Part shown: positions 47,292 to 56,849 of the stretch, in pieces | Position numbering within the stretch: position 1 is the stretch's first letter | How the letters are laid out: every line of letters begins with the position of its first letter | Source: Bacteroidota bacterium | GTDB lineage: Bacteria > Bacteroidota > Bacteroidia > B-17B0 > Aurantibacillaceae | DNA length: 64,000 bases | Assembly (NCBI GenBank): GCA_020403265.1 | Contig: JADBXZ010000017.1 | Location: forward strand, 1 to 64,000 | Reading direction: 5' to 3' | Translations under genes and position numbers: made by a program | Notes under the pieces: generated by a model | The model's database searches: none | What the model was told of the DNA's origin: nothing | The model's input: the letters and a program-made list of their open reading frames with translations, nothing else

Positions 47292-49622
47292 CTATTTATT
47301 CAAAACAATTCGTTTAACAACTTTTTCTGAACCATTATTAACAGTTACAAAATAAACACCATTTGTATAGTTTTTCAAATCTAAATTAAAAACCTCATTG
47401 GTAACATTTTGATGCTGACTGCTTCCCATCAATTGACCCATTACATTATGGATGGTTACCTCAAAATTTTGATTTGATGCGAAGGTTGTTATTAAACTTA
47501 GTTCTCCGTTACTAGGATTAGGATATAACATAATACTACTGTTAAATTCTGTTTGCTTAATACCAGATGGTGTTCCGCAAGACATGATTGGTAAAATAGC
47601 TGCATTATAATTTCTAGTATTACCCCAAGCAGTTCTTACTTGATACCAAGATTGTGCTGCAGGCACACCAGACCATTTTTCATAAGCTCTGTTTAAACCA
47701 TTGCTATTACCACTGTTAAAAACTACGGCAGTATCAGTTGCTCCGGTTGGAAGCACTACTGATGCAAAGAATCCACCTGATGTAGGAGCAGTCACAGGAG
47801 CTGCGAAGTTAAATCGGAACGGTTTAATTATAGGGTTTGTAAACGCTAACGCCGGATTACCACAATAATTAACATTTGATACTGATGGTACAGCCAAAAT
47901 ATTCCCTAATGTGGTACTTGTAAATCCGATAGATGCATTAGGAATAATACCTGAAGGAGCGCCGGTAAAGGTAGTTGAGGTGGAGTTGTAAATTCTCATA
48001 CCAACTGTTGAGGCACTATTACCTCCGGTTCCAAGTGTTCCGTTTTTATAAAATAACACGATTACCCCATTAATTTGTGCACCTGAAATAGCAGCGTAGT
48101 CAGCATTAGTAAAGTAATCAGCTTTTTCTAAATCTCCATAACAGTTATTACCCATAATGTAACCGGCGTTTGGACTACAACCGGATGTTGCCACATCAGC
48201 GCCTGCACGAAATGCAAATAAGGTATCAGTGGCAATGAAATGAGAAATTGTATCATTACAAGTAGGAGAAACGCTACAATTGGTTATCACAATGGTTTTG
48301 GAATTATTGCTAGAGCCTAGAGAATTTGTAGCCACAACTGAAATTGTATAAGAACCGGGCGTTGTGAAATTAATACTTGGGTTAACTGCCGCATTGTTTG
48401 GGCTAAAAGTTACACCACCTGAAGGATTTGAACTCCAAAGATAGGTTGGAATAGGATTACCATTGGAAAGATTATTAACCGCAATAGCTGTGTTGGTACA
48501 ACCTGATGTAGGTATGCTAAAACTCGCTGTTGGTGCACTGGCAGGAATGTTACATAATGTGGCTGCACTGGCAGATAATTGACTTCTAAATGTACCGTTA
48601 GCCATACAAGTTTGCATACGGGTGCGTTGATCGTTAGTAAACATGTACATACAAACGTCGTTAGTATAATCCATGAAATTCATGAATAACTCACCGTTTG
48701 GTCCATTACCACAAGAAACTTTAGGAAATGTGGGACAAGTACCATTATTATCAGTTTGTTGTGTAGGTGTATCCGCACAAAAATCATTACCACATGAAGC
48801 ATCACCCCAGATATGGCGTAAACCTAACCAATGCCCTACCTCGTGAGTGGTTGTTCTCCCTTTGTGATATGGCACATTGCTGGCAGCTGTTCCGATACTT
48901 CCAAATGAATTACTTAACATTACAACTCCATCTGTTGTAGCTGACCCAAATGGTGCCCCTAATCCTGTTAACGTGCTTCCCGCAGGGAAAGTTGCATAAC
49001 CAAGCAAGCTGCTACCTAAGTTACAAACCCACATATTTAAATAACGTGTTGGATCCCAAATCGTTGCAGGTTTAATCGTACCGTCAATATAGGTAGGAGT
49101 ATAAGGTCCTGCTGTCCAACCATTTGTAGTTGCATTTTGTCTATCAATGCCAGGCTCAGTCAGAGTTGCGCCACTTGGATTTTTTTGAGCTAAGCAAAAT
49201 TGGATATCACAATTAGCCTTTAACGAGGTAAAAGCAGATGGAAGATTTCCATTGTTAAGCCCAGTTCCTGCAAAGTCAGCATTTAAAATGTTAATTTGAT
49301 CTTGGATTTGAGCTGCACTTAAATTATGTCCTACTCCTACTGCCTGATTAGGATGAATAACGTGAACAATTACAGGAATTGTATAAACTGGCATTTGCCC
49401 TTTATTTTGTTGCTGGTTTTTTACAAACTCCTCAACTTTTTCATTAAACCACTTGTCCCAAGCCTCGCCCGGAACTTGTGTACCACAACCACGGTTATTG
49501 ATTGTTTTCCCTTCGGTAACTACTGCTCCAGTAGCATTTCCGAGTGCTTTTTTCCCGCTTTGCGCCGAAATTGCAAAGCAAGACGCCAAGGCAGGCGCAA
49601 GTAAAAATAGTTTTATTTTCAT
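47292..49622 (-). CDS. Secreted M43-family (pappalysin-like) zinc metalloprotease with T9SS sorting domain
   Basis: A 776-residue secreted protease. After a signal peptide and prodomain, the catalytic domain has HEVGHWLGLRH (H260, E261, H264, H270), DFCADTP, and a downstream Met-turn in FMNFMDY, all M43 hallmarks. A PKD-like domain (about 370-450) and a beta-rich region follow. The C-terminal type A sorting domain starts near YPNPSNGELSL and ends in GSEKVVKRIVLNK. It should be exported through the type IX system. It has its own terminator. Confidence 0.94.
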   Translation of the reverse strand: MKIKLFLLAPALASCFAISAQSGKKALGNATGAVVTEGKTINNRGCGTQVPGEAWDKWFNEKVEEFVKNQQQNKGQMPVYTIPVIVHVIHPNQAVGVGHNLSAAQIQDQINILNADFAGTGLNNGNLPSAFTSLKANCDIQFCLAQKNPSGATLTEPGIDRQNATTNGWTAGPYTPTYIDGTIKPATIWDPTRYLNMWVCNLGSSLLGYATFPAGSTLTGLGAPFGSATTDGVVMLSNSFGSIGTAASNVPYHKGRTTTHEVGHWLGLRHIWGDASCGNDFCADTPTQQTDNNGTCPTFPKVSCGNGPNGELFMNFMDYTNDVCMYMFTNDQRTRMQTCMANGTFRSQLSASAATLCNIPASAPTASFSIPTSGCTNTAIAVNNLSNGNPIPTYLWSSNPSGGVTFSPNNAAVNPSINFTTPGSYTISVVATNSLGSSNNSKTIVITNCSVSPTCNDTISHFIATDTLFAFRAGADVATSGCSPNAGYIMGNNCYGDLEKADYFTNADYAAISGAQINGVIVLFYKNGTLGTGGNSASTVGMRIYNSTSTTFTGAPSGIIPNASIGFTSTTLGNILAVPSVSNVNYCGNPALAFTNPIIKPFRFNFAAPVTAPTSGGFFASVVLPTGATDTAVVFNSGNSNGLNRAYEKWSGVPAAQSWYQVRTAWGNTRNYNAAILPIMSCGTPSGIKQTEFNSSIMLYPNPSNGELSLITTFASNQNFEVTIHNVMGQLMGSSQHQNVTNEVFNLDLKNYTNGVYFVTVNNGSEKVVKRIVLNK

Positions 49623-49706
49623 TGTGTGTGTTTATTTTGACCAAGTTAGCAATTTAACTACCTTATTCAAAAACTTTCATTAAAAGAATTACATAATTGG
49701 TCGAAA

Positions 49707-51875
49707 TCAATGATGAAGCAATCCAAATACGAGCACATCGTCGATTTGTTCGTGTCCGGATTTCCAATCTTCAAAAAAACTGAAAAGTTGTTTTTTTTGC
49801 TCATTTGTGGTTTTTCCATTCAAGCTAATTAATAATTCCTTAAATCTTTTGGTAGTTAATTTTTTATTTTTACTACTCCCAAATTGATCCGCATAACCAT
49901 CAGTAAAAAAGTATACACCTTCACCTTTATGAAGCAGTATCTCATGCGATTCGAATTTTTGATTGACAGGTGTATGTCCGCCAATTGATGCTTTTGTAGC
50001 TTTAATTTCTTCCAATGAAGCGTCCATTTTGATAATGTAACATGGACGATTTGCGCCTGAATAATTAATTAAAGTCGTTTGATTTTGGTTATAACTAACT
50101 TTGAAAAGTGCTATGTCCATGCCATCTTTAGCAGAATTTAAATCATTTTGCTTTAATGTTAAGCGAATGGTATTATTGACTTCTTCAAGAATCTCTGACG
50201 GAGTTTGGAACTTGAGATAAGCTTTCTCTAATTGCTCTATTGAAATTAAACTCATTAATGCGCCCGGTACACCATGCCCTGTGCAATCGGCAATGGCAAC
50301 CAGACATTCATTTTCATTAATTTTTTTAAACCAGTAAAAATCGCCACTTACTATATCTTTCGGTTTGTAAAGAATAAAATAATTTTTTAATACCTCATCC
50401 ATGTTAATGAAATCAGGCAACAAGGCTTCTTGGATGTGCTTACTGTATAAAATACTATCTGTAATTTCTTGATTTTTTAACTGCAACTCTTGTTTCTGAA
50501 CAACAATTTCTTGTGTTCGTTCCTGAACTTGTTGCTCTAAAATAATATTTTGATTTTCCAATAGTTCTTTTTTTTCCTTTTCTTGTTGTATTGTTTTTTC
50601 AGCTAACTCCGCATTGTTTCTTAATTGGTCTTTAAGAGATTTGTTTATTACTGCAAATTGTTTACTTAAAAATGCACTCATAAATAAAGGTATAGACAAT
50701 AAACTTAATGCTAAAAAAAACAATCCCAGCTCACTGGAGTCATTAGTGAGCATAACGAGAGCTATAACTAAGAAAACTGTAAATCCAATAATTCCTAATC
50801 CAAGGTAATTAGCACCATGTCGCTTTTTTATAACCGAAACAAAGGCGATAATCGTTAACCCGGTGTAACCAAATAAAAACATGATGACGTTTGTAACCAT
50901 TTTGCCTTCTTCAAACCGAAATATGTTAAATAAGAAAAAACAGGAATATACCACCATCATGATGTAGAAATACCAGTTATACTTTAGTTGAAACAAGTTG
51001 TAAACTAAAACCGTAAGAGAACATAATGCCACAGGCACCATAAATGACACAAACCTTTCAAGGAAAATATAAATATCAGGGCTTTCTACGTAAGGAAAAA
51101 TTATTAAAATACAGCAGACTAAACCAAGTGGGGCAAGAAATAAAAAATAATAGAGGTTAAATTTATTATCTCTACTGGTGATGTACAAGAAGAAGTGAAT
51201 ACAGGCAAGGGCAATAAAAAAAGCACCAATACATGCTAAAAATAAGATGACTGGCTTCTTATCTTCTTCTGTAATAATATAATCTTCGACCTTATTTAAT
51301 TCAATGTTGGGGTAAGGTTTTGTACTTGCCGATTGCTTAAGCAACAAATTTGAAAAATGAATAACAATCACATGAAGAGAATCATCCTTTTTTGAAATCG
51401 AAATTGGTGACTGGCTTAATACAATGCACTCTTCAGTGTCGAGGCGGTTTGACGGAACGCCGTTTTCTGCAATTAATTTATTGTCAAGAAAAACGCTTGA
51501 TGCACCAATATGATCTAATTCCATCAAAAAGGAAGCATAGGCACTCTTTGGAACAAACCGGTAATAAAGCCTTAAGGTGTACTCTCTTTTTCCCTTTAGT
51601 TCTTTTTCCGCATCAAGCTGATAATTGATACTTTTCCAATCGGAGTCATTATAATTAAGTGAACAATAACTTGAATCAAAACCTAATTTAAACTTGACAT
51701 ATATTTTTTCTTTAAGTGTATGCTGACCAAAGATGATTACAGGGCCTCCATGTTCTTCTTTTTGGTCATCCTTTTTTTGTTCAATTCCTCCTAATTTTAT
51801 AACTAAAGAATCAGGCGGTAAGGCCTTACCAATCATTACAACAGTAAAGTAAAATATTAAGAAAAAAATACGCAT
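49707..51875 (-). CDS. 7TMR-DISM receptor with SpoIIE-type phosphatase
   Basis: A 722-residue sensor phosphatase. A signal peptide leads to an extracytoplasmic beta-sandwich (DISM extracellular-like, about 30-200). Seven membrane helices cover about residues 208-415. A coiled coil (about 420-490) with QERTQEIVVQKQELQ joins to a SpoIIE/PP2C domain with DIVSGDFYW, DCTGHGVPG, and FFTDGYADQFG. Its C-terminal half is clearly paralogous to that of the eight-GAF phosphatase. It follows pruA by 9 bp and is probably co-transcribed. Substrate unknown. Confidence 0.93.
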   Translation of the reverse strand: MRIFFLIFYFTVVMIGKALPPDSLVIKLGGIEQKKDDQKEEHGGPVIIFGQHTLKEKIYVKFKLGFDSSYCSLNYNDSDWKSINYQLDAEKELKGKREYTLRLYYRFVPKSAYASFLMELDHIGASSVFLDNKLIAENGVPSNRLDTEECIVLSQSPISISKKDDSLHVIVIHFSNLLLKQSASTKPYPNIELNKVEDYIITEEDKKPVILFLACIGAFFIALACIHFFLYITSRDNKFNLYYFLFLAPLGLVCCILIIFPYVESPDIYIFLERFVSFMVPVALCSLTVLVYNLFQLKYNWYFYIMMVVYSCFFLFNIFRFEEGKMVTNVIMFLFGYTGLTIIAFVSVIKKRHGANYLGLGIIGFTVFLVIALVMLTNDSSELGLFFLALSLLSIPLFMSAFLSKQFAVINKSLKDQLRNNAELAEKTIQQEKEKKELLENQNIILEQQVQERTQEIVVQKQELQLKNQEITDSILYSKHIQEALLPDFINMDEVLKNYFILYKPKDIVSGDFYWFKKINENECLVAIADCTGHGVPGALMSLISIEQLEKAYLKFQTPSEILEEVNNTIRLTLKQNDLNSAKDGMDIALFKVSYNQNQTTLINYSGANRPCYIIKMDASLEEIKATKASIGGHTPVNQKFESHEILLHKGEGVYFFTDGYADQFGSSKNKKLTTKRFKELLISLNGKTTNEQKKQLFSFFEDWKSGHEQIDDVLVFGLLHH

Positions 51876-51884
51876 GTCAAGTCA

Positions 51885-53519
51885 CTAATTATCCGCCTGT
51901 AAAAACGGGTAACGGTAATCCGTTGGTGGCACCCAGGTTTCTTTAATTGTGCGTGGGCTTACCCATCGCAATAAATTAACTTTATGTCCGGCTTTATCGT
52001 TTGTGCCGCTTCCTCTGGCTCCGCCAAATGGCTGTTGACCAACTACAGCACCTGTACATTTATCATTAATGTAAAAATTTCCGGCACTGTTACTTAGTTT
52101 TTTAGTAGCTAAATCAATAATGTAACGGTCGTTTGCAATAATAGAACCCGTTAAGGCATAAATACTGGTACTATCCACGATATCTAAAAGTTCTTCAAAT
52201 TTTGAATCGTCGTAAACATAAATCGTTAAAACCGGTCCAAATAATTCTTCACACATGGTGGTATATTTAGGGTCATCAACTCGAATGGCAGTTGGCTCAA
52301 TAAAATAACCAACAGATTTATCTGCATTGCCGCCAACAATTATCTCAACTCCTTTATCTGTTTTTGCTTTTTCAATTGCACCCTTTAACTTATCAAAACT
52401 CTTTTCATCAATTACAGCATTAACAAAATTGGTAAAATCTTCGGTCCCACCCATTTTCATCGTTTTAACATCAGCAACAAATACCTCTTTAAACTCAGGC
52501 CACATACTTGCAGGAACATAAGCTCTTGAACAAGCACTGCATTTTTGGCCCTGATATTCAAAAGCACCACGCGCAACAGCTACAGCACTTTCTTTGACGT
52601 CAGCTGAATTATGAATAACGATGAAATCTTTTCCTCCGGTTTCACCAACAATTTTTGGATAAGATTTGTATTTATGAATGTTGTTTCCAATTGACTTCCA
52701 AATATTCTGAAAAACTTCAGTACTACCCGTAAAATGAATTCCTGCGAAATCTTTGTGATTAAAAATGACCTCAGCCGCATCTGGTCCGCTAGGGTAAATT
52801 AAATTTATTACACCTGCCGGAACCCCAGCCTTTTTAAATACCTCCATTAAAACGTTAGCGCTGTATACTTGTGTATTACTTGGCTTCCAAACAACCGTAT
52901 TACCCATCATAGCACAACTGGTTGGTAAATTGCCTGCAATAGCAGTAAAATTAAATGGTGTTAATGCATAAATAAATCCTTCCAACGGTCTCCACTCAAT
53001 GCGGTTCCACATGCCAGGACCACTTACCGGTTGCTCGGCGTAAATCTCTGTCATGAACGAAACATTGAACCGTAAAAAATCAATTATTTCACAAGCACTA
53101 TCAATTTCAGCCTGAAAAGCATTTTTACTTTGCCCTAGCATTGTGGCCGCATTTAATTTTGCGCGATAAGGACCGGCGATTAAATCAGCAGCTTTCAAAA
53201 AAATACTGGCGCGGTGTTCCCAAGGCAGGTTAGCCCATTTTTCTTTAGCAGCAAGCGCAGCATCAATTGCTTGTTGTATATGTAATTTGTCACTTTTATG
53301 AAACTGGCCTAATGTATGCTTATGATCATGAGGCGGGTGCATGCGTGCAACTACATTGCTTCTCACTTCTTTATCACCTATATACATTGGAACATCTATT
53401 TCAATGCTTCTCAAATGAGCTAACATAGCTTGCAATTCTTTTCTTTCCGGACTTCCGGCAGCGTATTGTTTGATTGGTTCGTTAACCGGGGTTGGTACTT
53501 TATAAATTCCTTTTGGCAT
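51885..53519 (-). CDS. pruA: L-glutamate gamma-semialdehyde dehydrogenase
   Basis: A 544-residue aldehyde dehydrogenase of the 1-pyrroline-5-carboxylate dehydrogenase class, oxidising glutamate semialdehyde to glutamate in proline breakdown. The active-site cysteine is in GQKCSACSRAY, the catalytic Glu in IVGETGGKDF, and the NAD loop in HFTGSTEVF. The C-terminal FGGARGSGTNDKAG is typical of P5CDH. The length matches the single-domain enzyme. No proline dehydrogenase is adjacent. The SpoIIE receptor gene follows after 9 bp. Confidence 0.95.
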   Translation of the reverse strand: MPKGIYKVPTPVNEPIKQYAAGSPERKELQAMLAHLRSIEIDVPMYIGDKEVRSNVVARMHPPHDHKHTLGQFHKSDKLHIQQAIDAALAAKEKWANLPWEHRASIFLKAADLIAGPYRAKLNAATMLGQSKNAFQAEIDSACEIIDFLRFNVSFMTEIYAEQPVSGPGMWNRIEWRPLEGFIYALTPFNFTAIAGNLPTSCAMMGNTVVWKPSNTQVYSANVLMEVFKKAGVPAGVINLIYPSGPDAAEVIFNHKDFAGIHFTGSTEVFQNIWKSIGNNIHKYKSYPKIVGETGGKDFIVIHNSADVKESAVAVARGAFEYQGQKCSACSRAYVPASMWPEFKEVFVADVKTMKMGGTEDFTNFVNAVIDEKSFDKLKGAIEKAKTDKGVEIIVGGNADKSVGYFIEPTAIRVDDPKYTTMCEELFGPVLTIYVYDDSKFEELLDIVDSTSIYALTGSIIANDRYIIDLATKKLSNSAGNFYINDKCTGAVVGQQPFGGARGSGTNDKAGHKVNLLRWVSPRTIKETWVPPTDYRYPFLQADN

Positions 53520-53598
53520 AAATTTAGATTTAAGGACTAAAGATAGCTTTTATTTCACATCCCTAAAACCTAAATTAACAACATTTGTTATTAATTTT

Positions 53599-55848
53599 GT
53601 GGACATAAATAACCAAAAAAAATATTACACGCTTGTACTGCTTTTTGTTGCTGCTTTTACAATTTTAAGTGCTTTCAGGCTACTAAACTTAAGTTTCAAT
53701 TACGATTTTGAATCGTTTTTCCCGAACGAAGACCATGAACTTGAAGTTTATAACAATTATCGGAAAACATTTGAGTACGATAATGAATTTGCCTTAATAG
53801 CTATTGAAAACAAAGCCGGTATATTCAACAAAACATTTCTTTTAAAAGTAGATAAGTTTTGTAAAGAAATTGAACAGGTAGAGAATGTTGTCCGTGTGAA
53901 TTCACCTACTAATTTAAAAAACATTAGTTTAGGTGGTTTAATTCCTGTTCAAACAAGAATTTTGCACATTGAAGATGAAAGTTTATACAAAGAAGACAGT
54001 GCTTCCATATACCAATCTCCCTATTTAATTGGTTCATTCTTTCCTGAAAATGCTAAGTCTTTGAGCATTTTTATTAAGACAAAAGACATCCTTACTAAAT
54101 CAGAATGCGACAAACTTGCTAAAGATTTAACCGGAATTATTAATCGATACCAATTTGAAGATGTACATTATGTAGGTAGAATATTTGCACAAGATGTATA
54201 TTTAAAAAATTTACAAAAAGAGTTTACCCTTTTTTTAATTCTTTCATTTATCGTAGTTGTAATTTTCCTCTGGTTTAGTTTCAGAAGTTTTTACGGGATT
54301 ATTGTTCCAATAACAATTGTTTTATTATCTGTACTATGGACACTTGGTATTATGGATTTGATTGGTAAGCAAATTGACATTATGTGTACCATGTTGCCCA
54401 CGATGGTTTTTATTGCAGGCATGAGTGATGTGGTTCATTTTTTTACTAAATATTTTGAAGAATTAGCAAAAGGAACTTCAAAAGAAAAAATATATCCATT
54501 AATTTTAAAAGAAGTTGGATTTCCTACCTTTCTTACACTCTTAACAACTGTTGTAGGTTTTTTATCATTGCTGTTTTCTTCGATTCAACCAATCAGAGAT
54601 TTCGGAATTTATACTTCAATAGGAGTTGTAATAGCGTTTGTACTCAGTTATACACTGCTCCCTGCACTACTCTACTTTTTTACACCAAAAAAACTCATTA
54701 GCGTTCATGGCAGCAACAACTCATCCACCCGAATCATGCGTAATGGTTTGTTTTGGATATTTAGAAACCAGAAAACTATTTTGATAATATCTGTGATTTT
54801 GATTGTTGTATCAGTTGTTGGTGTTACAAAAATAAAAGTGAATAATATTTTGCTGGAAGATTTAAGTGAAAAAGTAAAAATTAAGCAAGACTTTAACTTC
54901 TTTGATAAATATTACAGTGGCGTAAGACCCTTTGAAATATTAGTTAATTCGAAACAAAAAAATGTTTTAGACACAATTGTTTTGAAAGAAATTTATAAAG
55001 TAGAAAATTTTATAAAGAAAGAATTTAAGGCAGGTTTTGTTGTTTCCTTGCCATCACTTGTTACAAATATTAACGGCACAGTTAACAATGGCACAAAAAC
55101 AAATTTACCGCTTGGCGAGGATTTAGAAGAAATTTGCCGTATAATTAAAGAAAACAAAAAAAACAAAGAAATAAAAAGACTGCTTACCGGCGATTTAAAA
55201 CAAACCCGTATTAGTGCAAAAATAAGAGATGAAGGGAGTTTAATTATTAGCGAAAGAAATCGTAACCTTATTAAATTCATTAATTCAAATTGTGATACAA
55301 ATCTTGTGAGTTTTAAAATTACCGGCGCTGCTCACTTGATAGACAGGAACAATGAATACATGGTGGATAACATGACGCAAGGTTTTGTGTTTTCACTTAT
55401 CATCATTGCCATTCTAACCTTTTTTCTACACAAAAGCTGGCGGATGGTTTTGGTGTTTTTTCTTCCAAATATTTTCCCATTACTTGTTATTGCAGGTTTT
55501 ATGGGTTATGCGGGTATTGAGCTCAAAGCAGCAACATCATTGGTGTTCAGCATTGCATTTGGTATTGCCACCGACGATACCATTCACTTTATTTCGAGAT
55601 TAAAAATTGAATTAAGCTATGGAAAAAGTTTGCTTTATGCATTTAAACGCACCTATTTTGAAACAGGAAAACCAATCATTTTAACTACCTTCATTTTAAT
55701 GGGTGGTTTTATGAGCTTGATGTTGAGCGACTTTCAAAGCACCTTCTATTTTGGTTTCTTAATCTGCATTACAGTAATTGTAGCTGTGTTAGCTGACATT
55801 TTTTTATTACCTGTGCTTTTATTTTTAATATATAAAAAGAAAAAATGA
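53599..55848 (+). CDS. MMPL/RND-family exporter (paralogue 2)
   Basis: A 749-residue membrane protein with the same duplicated RND plan as the gene at 29991-32351: a first helix, soluble loop, five helices (with MVFIAGMSDVVHFFTKYF), second loop and a final helical block (FGIATDDTIHFISRL). The two share phrases in the second loop (FFEANF / FFDKYY, PFEI). The start is GTG at 53599, chosen because no in-frame ATG is available before the first membrane helix. The stop overlaps the mnmD start by 4 bp (ATGA), so they are translationally coupled. Confidence 0.9.
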   Translation: MDINNQKKYYTLVLLFVAAFTILSAFRLLNLSFNYDFESFFPNEDHELEVYNNYRKTFEYDNEFALIAIENKAGIFNKTFLLKVDKFCKEIEQVENVVRVNSPTNLKNISLGGLIPVQTRILHIEDESLYKEDSASIYQSPYLIGSFFPENAKSLSIFIKTKDILTKSECDKLAKDLTGIINRYQFEDVHYVGRIFAQDVYLKNLQKEFTLFLILSFIVVVIFLWFSFRSFYGIIVPITIVLLSVLWTLGIMDLIGKQIDIMCTMLPTMVFIAGMSDVVHFFTKYFEELAKGTSKEKIYPLILKEVGFPTFLTLLTTVVGFLSLLFSSIQPIRDFGIYTSIGVVIAFVLSYTLLPALLYFFTPKKLISVHGSNNSSTRIMRNGLFWIFRNQKTILIISVILIVVSVVGVTKIKVNNILLEDLSEKVKIKQDFNFFDKYYSGVRPFEILVNSKQKNVLDTIVLKEIYKVENFIKKEFKAGFVVSLPSLVTNINGTVNNGTKTNLPLGEDLEEICRIIKENKKNKEIKRLLTGDLKQTRISAKIRDEGSLIISERNRNLIKFINSNCDTNLVSFKITGAAHLIDRNNEYMVDNMTQGFVFSLIIIAILTFFLHKSWRMVLVFFLPNIFPLLVIAGFMGYAGIELKAATSLVFSIAFGIATDDTIHFISRLKIELSYGKSLLYAFKRTYFETGKPIILTTFILMGGFMSLMLSDFQSTFYFGFLICITVIVAVLADIFLLPVLLFLIYKKKK

Positions 55849-56516
55849 ATTTAGAGGTTATTCGAACAGCCGACGGTAGTTTTACTTTATTAAATTCAGA
55901 TACCGGTTGTTATTATCACTCCATACACGGTGCTTTAAGTGAAGGTCAATTGGTTTTTATCGATTATGGTTTAAAGCATGCCATTGAAAAATTCAATTCT
56001 CCAATTAATGTTTTAGAAGTAGGATTTGGTGCAGGCTTACATACTTACCTTACTTTACTGGAAGCTTCAAAGCAGAAACAACCAATATATTGCACCAGCA
56101 TAGATATTGAACCCGTTGATTTAGAAACTTGTAACAAGTTAAACTACCCTGATCTTACAGATAATCCAGAACTGAAGCAAAATTACTTTGATATCATAAA
56201 AACAGAATGGAATCAAACAAAACAAATAAATTCATTTTTCACGCTTGAAAAATTAAAATGCAATATTTATGATTTTAATTACTTAATACCCTATCATGTT
56301 GTTTATTACTCAGGTTTTTCTCATCAGGCAACACCTGAAGTTTGGGATAAAGTGATATTCGAAAAAATGCACTCAGCCCTGCCTAGCGGTGCTTGTATAG
56401 TGACACATTGCGCCAAAGGAGTTTATAAACGACTCTTAAAAGAAATAGGGTTTAAGGTAGAAAGATTAGCCGGACCACCTAGAAAAAATGAAGTAACCCG
56501 AGCAATTAAGATTTAA
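55845..56516 (+). CDS. mnmD: tRNA 5-methylaminomethyl-2-thiouridine methyltransferase (MnmD)
   Basis: A 223-residue Rossmann-fold methyltransferase corresponding to the methyltransferase half of MnmC. It opens with the MnmD-type start RTADGSFTLLNSDTGCYYHS, has the SAM-binding loop VLEVGFGAGLHTYL, and ends with LAGPPRKNEVTRA. It completes mnm5s2U34 in tRNA wobble positions. The FAD-dependent oxidase half of MnmC is absent. It overlaps the MMPL gene by 4 bp upstream and the convergent small gene by 4 bp downstream. Confidence 0.93.
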   Translation: MNLEVIRTADGSFTLLNSDTGCYYHSIHGALSEGQLVFIDYGLKHAIEKFNSPINVLEVGFGAGLHTYLTLLEASKQKQPIYCTSIDIEPVDLETCNKLNYPDLTDNPELKQNYFDIIKTEWNQTKQINSFFTLEKLKCNIYDFNYLIPYHVVYYSGFSHQATPEVWDKVIFEKMHSALPSGACIVTHCAKGVYKRLLKEIGFKVERLAGPPRKNEVTRAIKI

Positions 56517-56812
56517 TTTAAAATCAATTCAGGCATTCCAACTGGGGCTGTATCATAAAATGCGAGTTCATGAATAGTTGTTTTAACGTACTTAATAATT
56601 GGGAAGGTACTCAAAATATCCATCACTTCTTGCTCACTAACTGCCTCGATATAGGCCCAAACATTTTTTCGGTCCATATCTAAAGAGTAAGATAAAACAA
56701 CACGGTTATCTAATAATTGATTAACAACGGCCCTTTGTTCAGGAATTAAATTATAAAGTTCCTTTGTAAAAGATTCGGGCAATTTTAAATTAACTAAAAA
56801 AACATCCTTCAT
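56513..56812 (-). CDS. Small ferredoxin-fold protein, muconolactone-isomerase-like
   Basis: A 99-residue protein with a beta-alpha-beta pattern and the phrase LSYSLDMDRKNVWAYIEA followed by EQEVMDILSTFPI. That layout resembles the muconolactone delta-isomerase/YCII ferredoxin-like superfamily. A catabolic role is not supported by the context. It converges on mnmD with a 4-bp overlap. Confidence 0.7.
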   Translation of the reverse strand: MKDVFLVNLKLPESFTKELYNLIPEQRAVVNQLLDNRVVLSYSLDMDRKNVWAYIEAVSEQEVMDILSTFPIIKYVKTTIHELAFYDTAPVGMPELILN

Positions 56813-56849
56813 GCTACAAATTTAAACTATTATTCAATTGAAAATTCAG

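Noticed and set aside
53592-53599. TAATTTTG, a perfect -7 promoter box, overlapping the GTG start of the second MMPL gene
   Set aside because: A transcript from it would begin inside the reading frame and lose the start; no correctly spaced TTTG box lies upstream. Treated as chance in AT-rich DNA.
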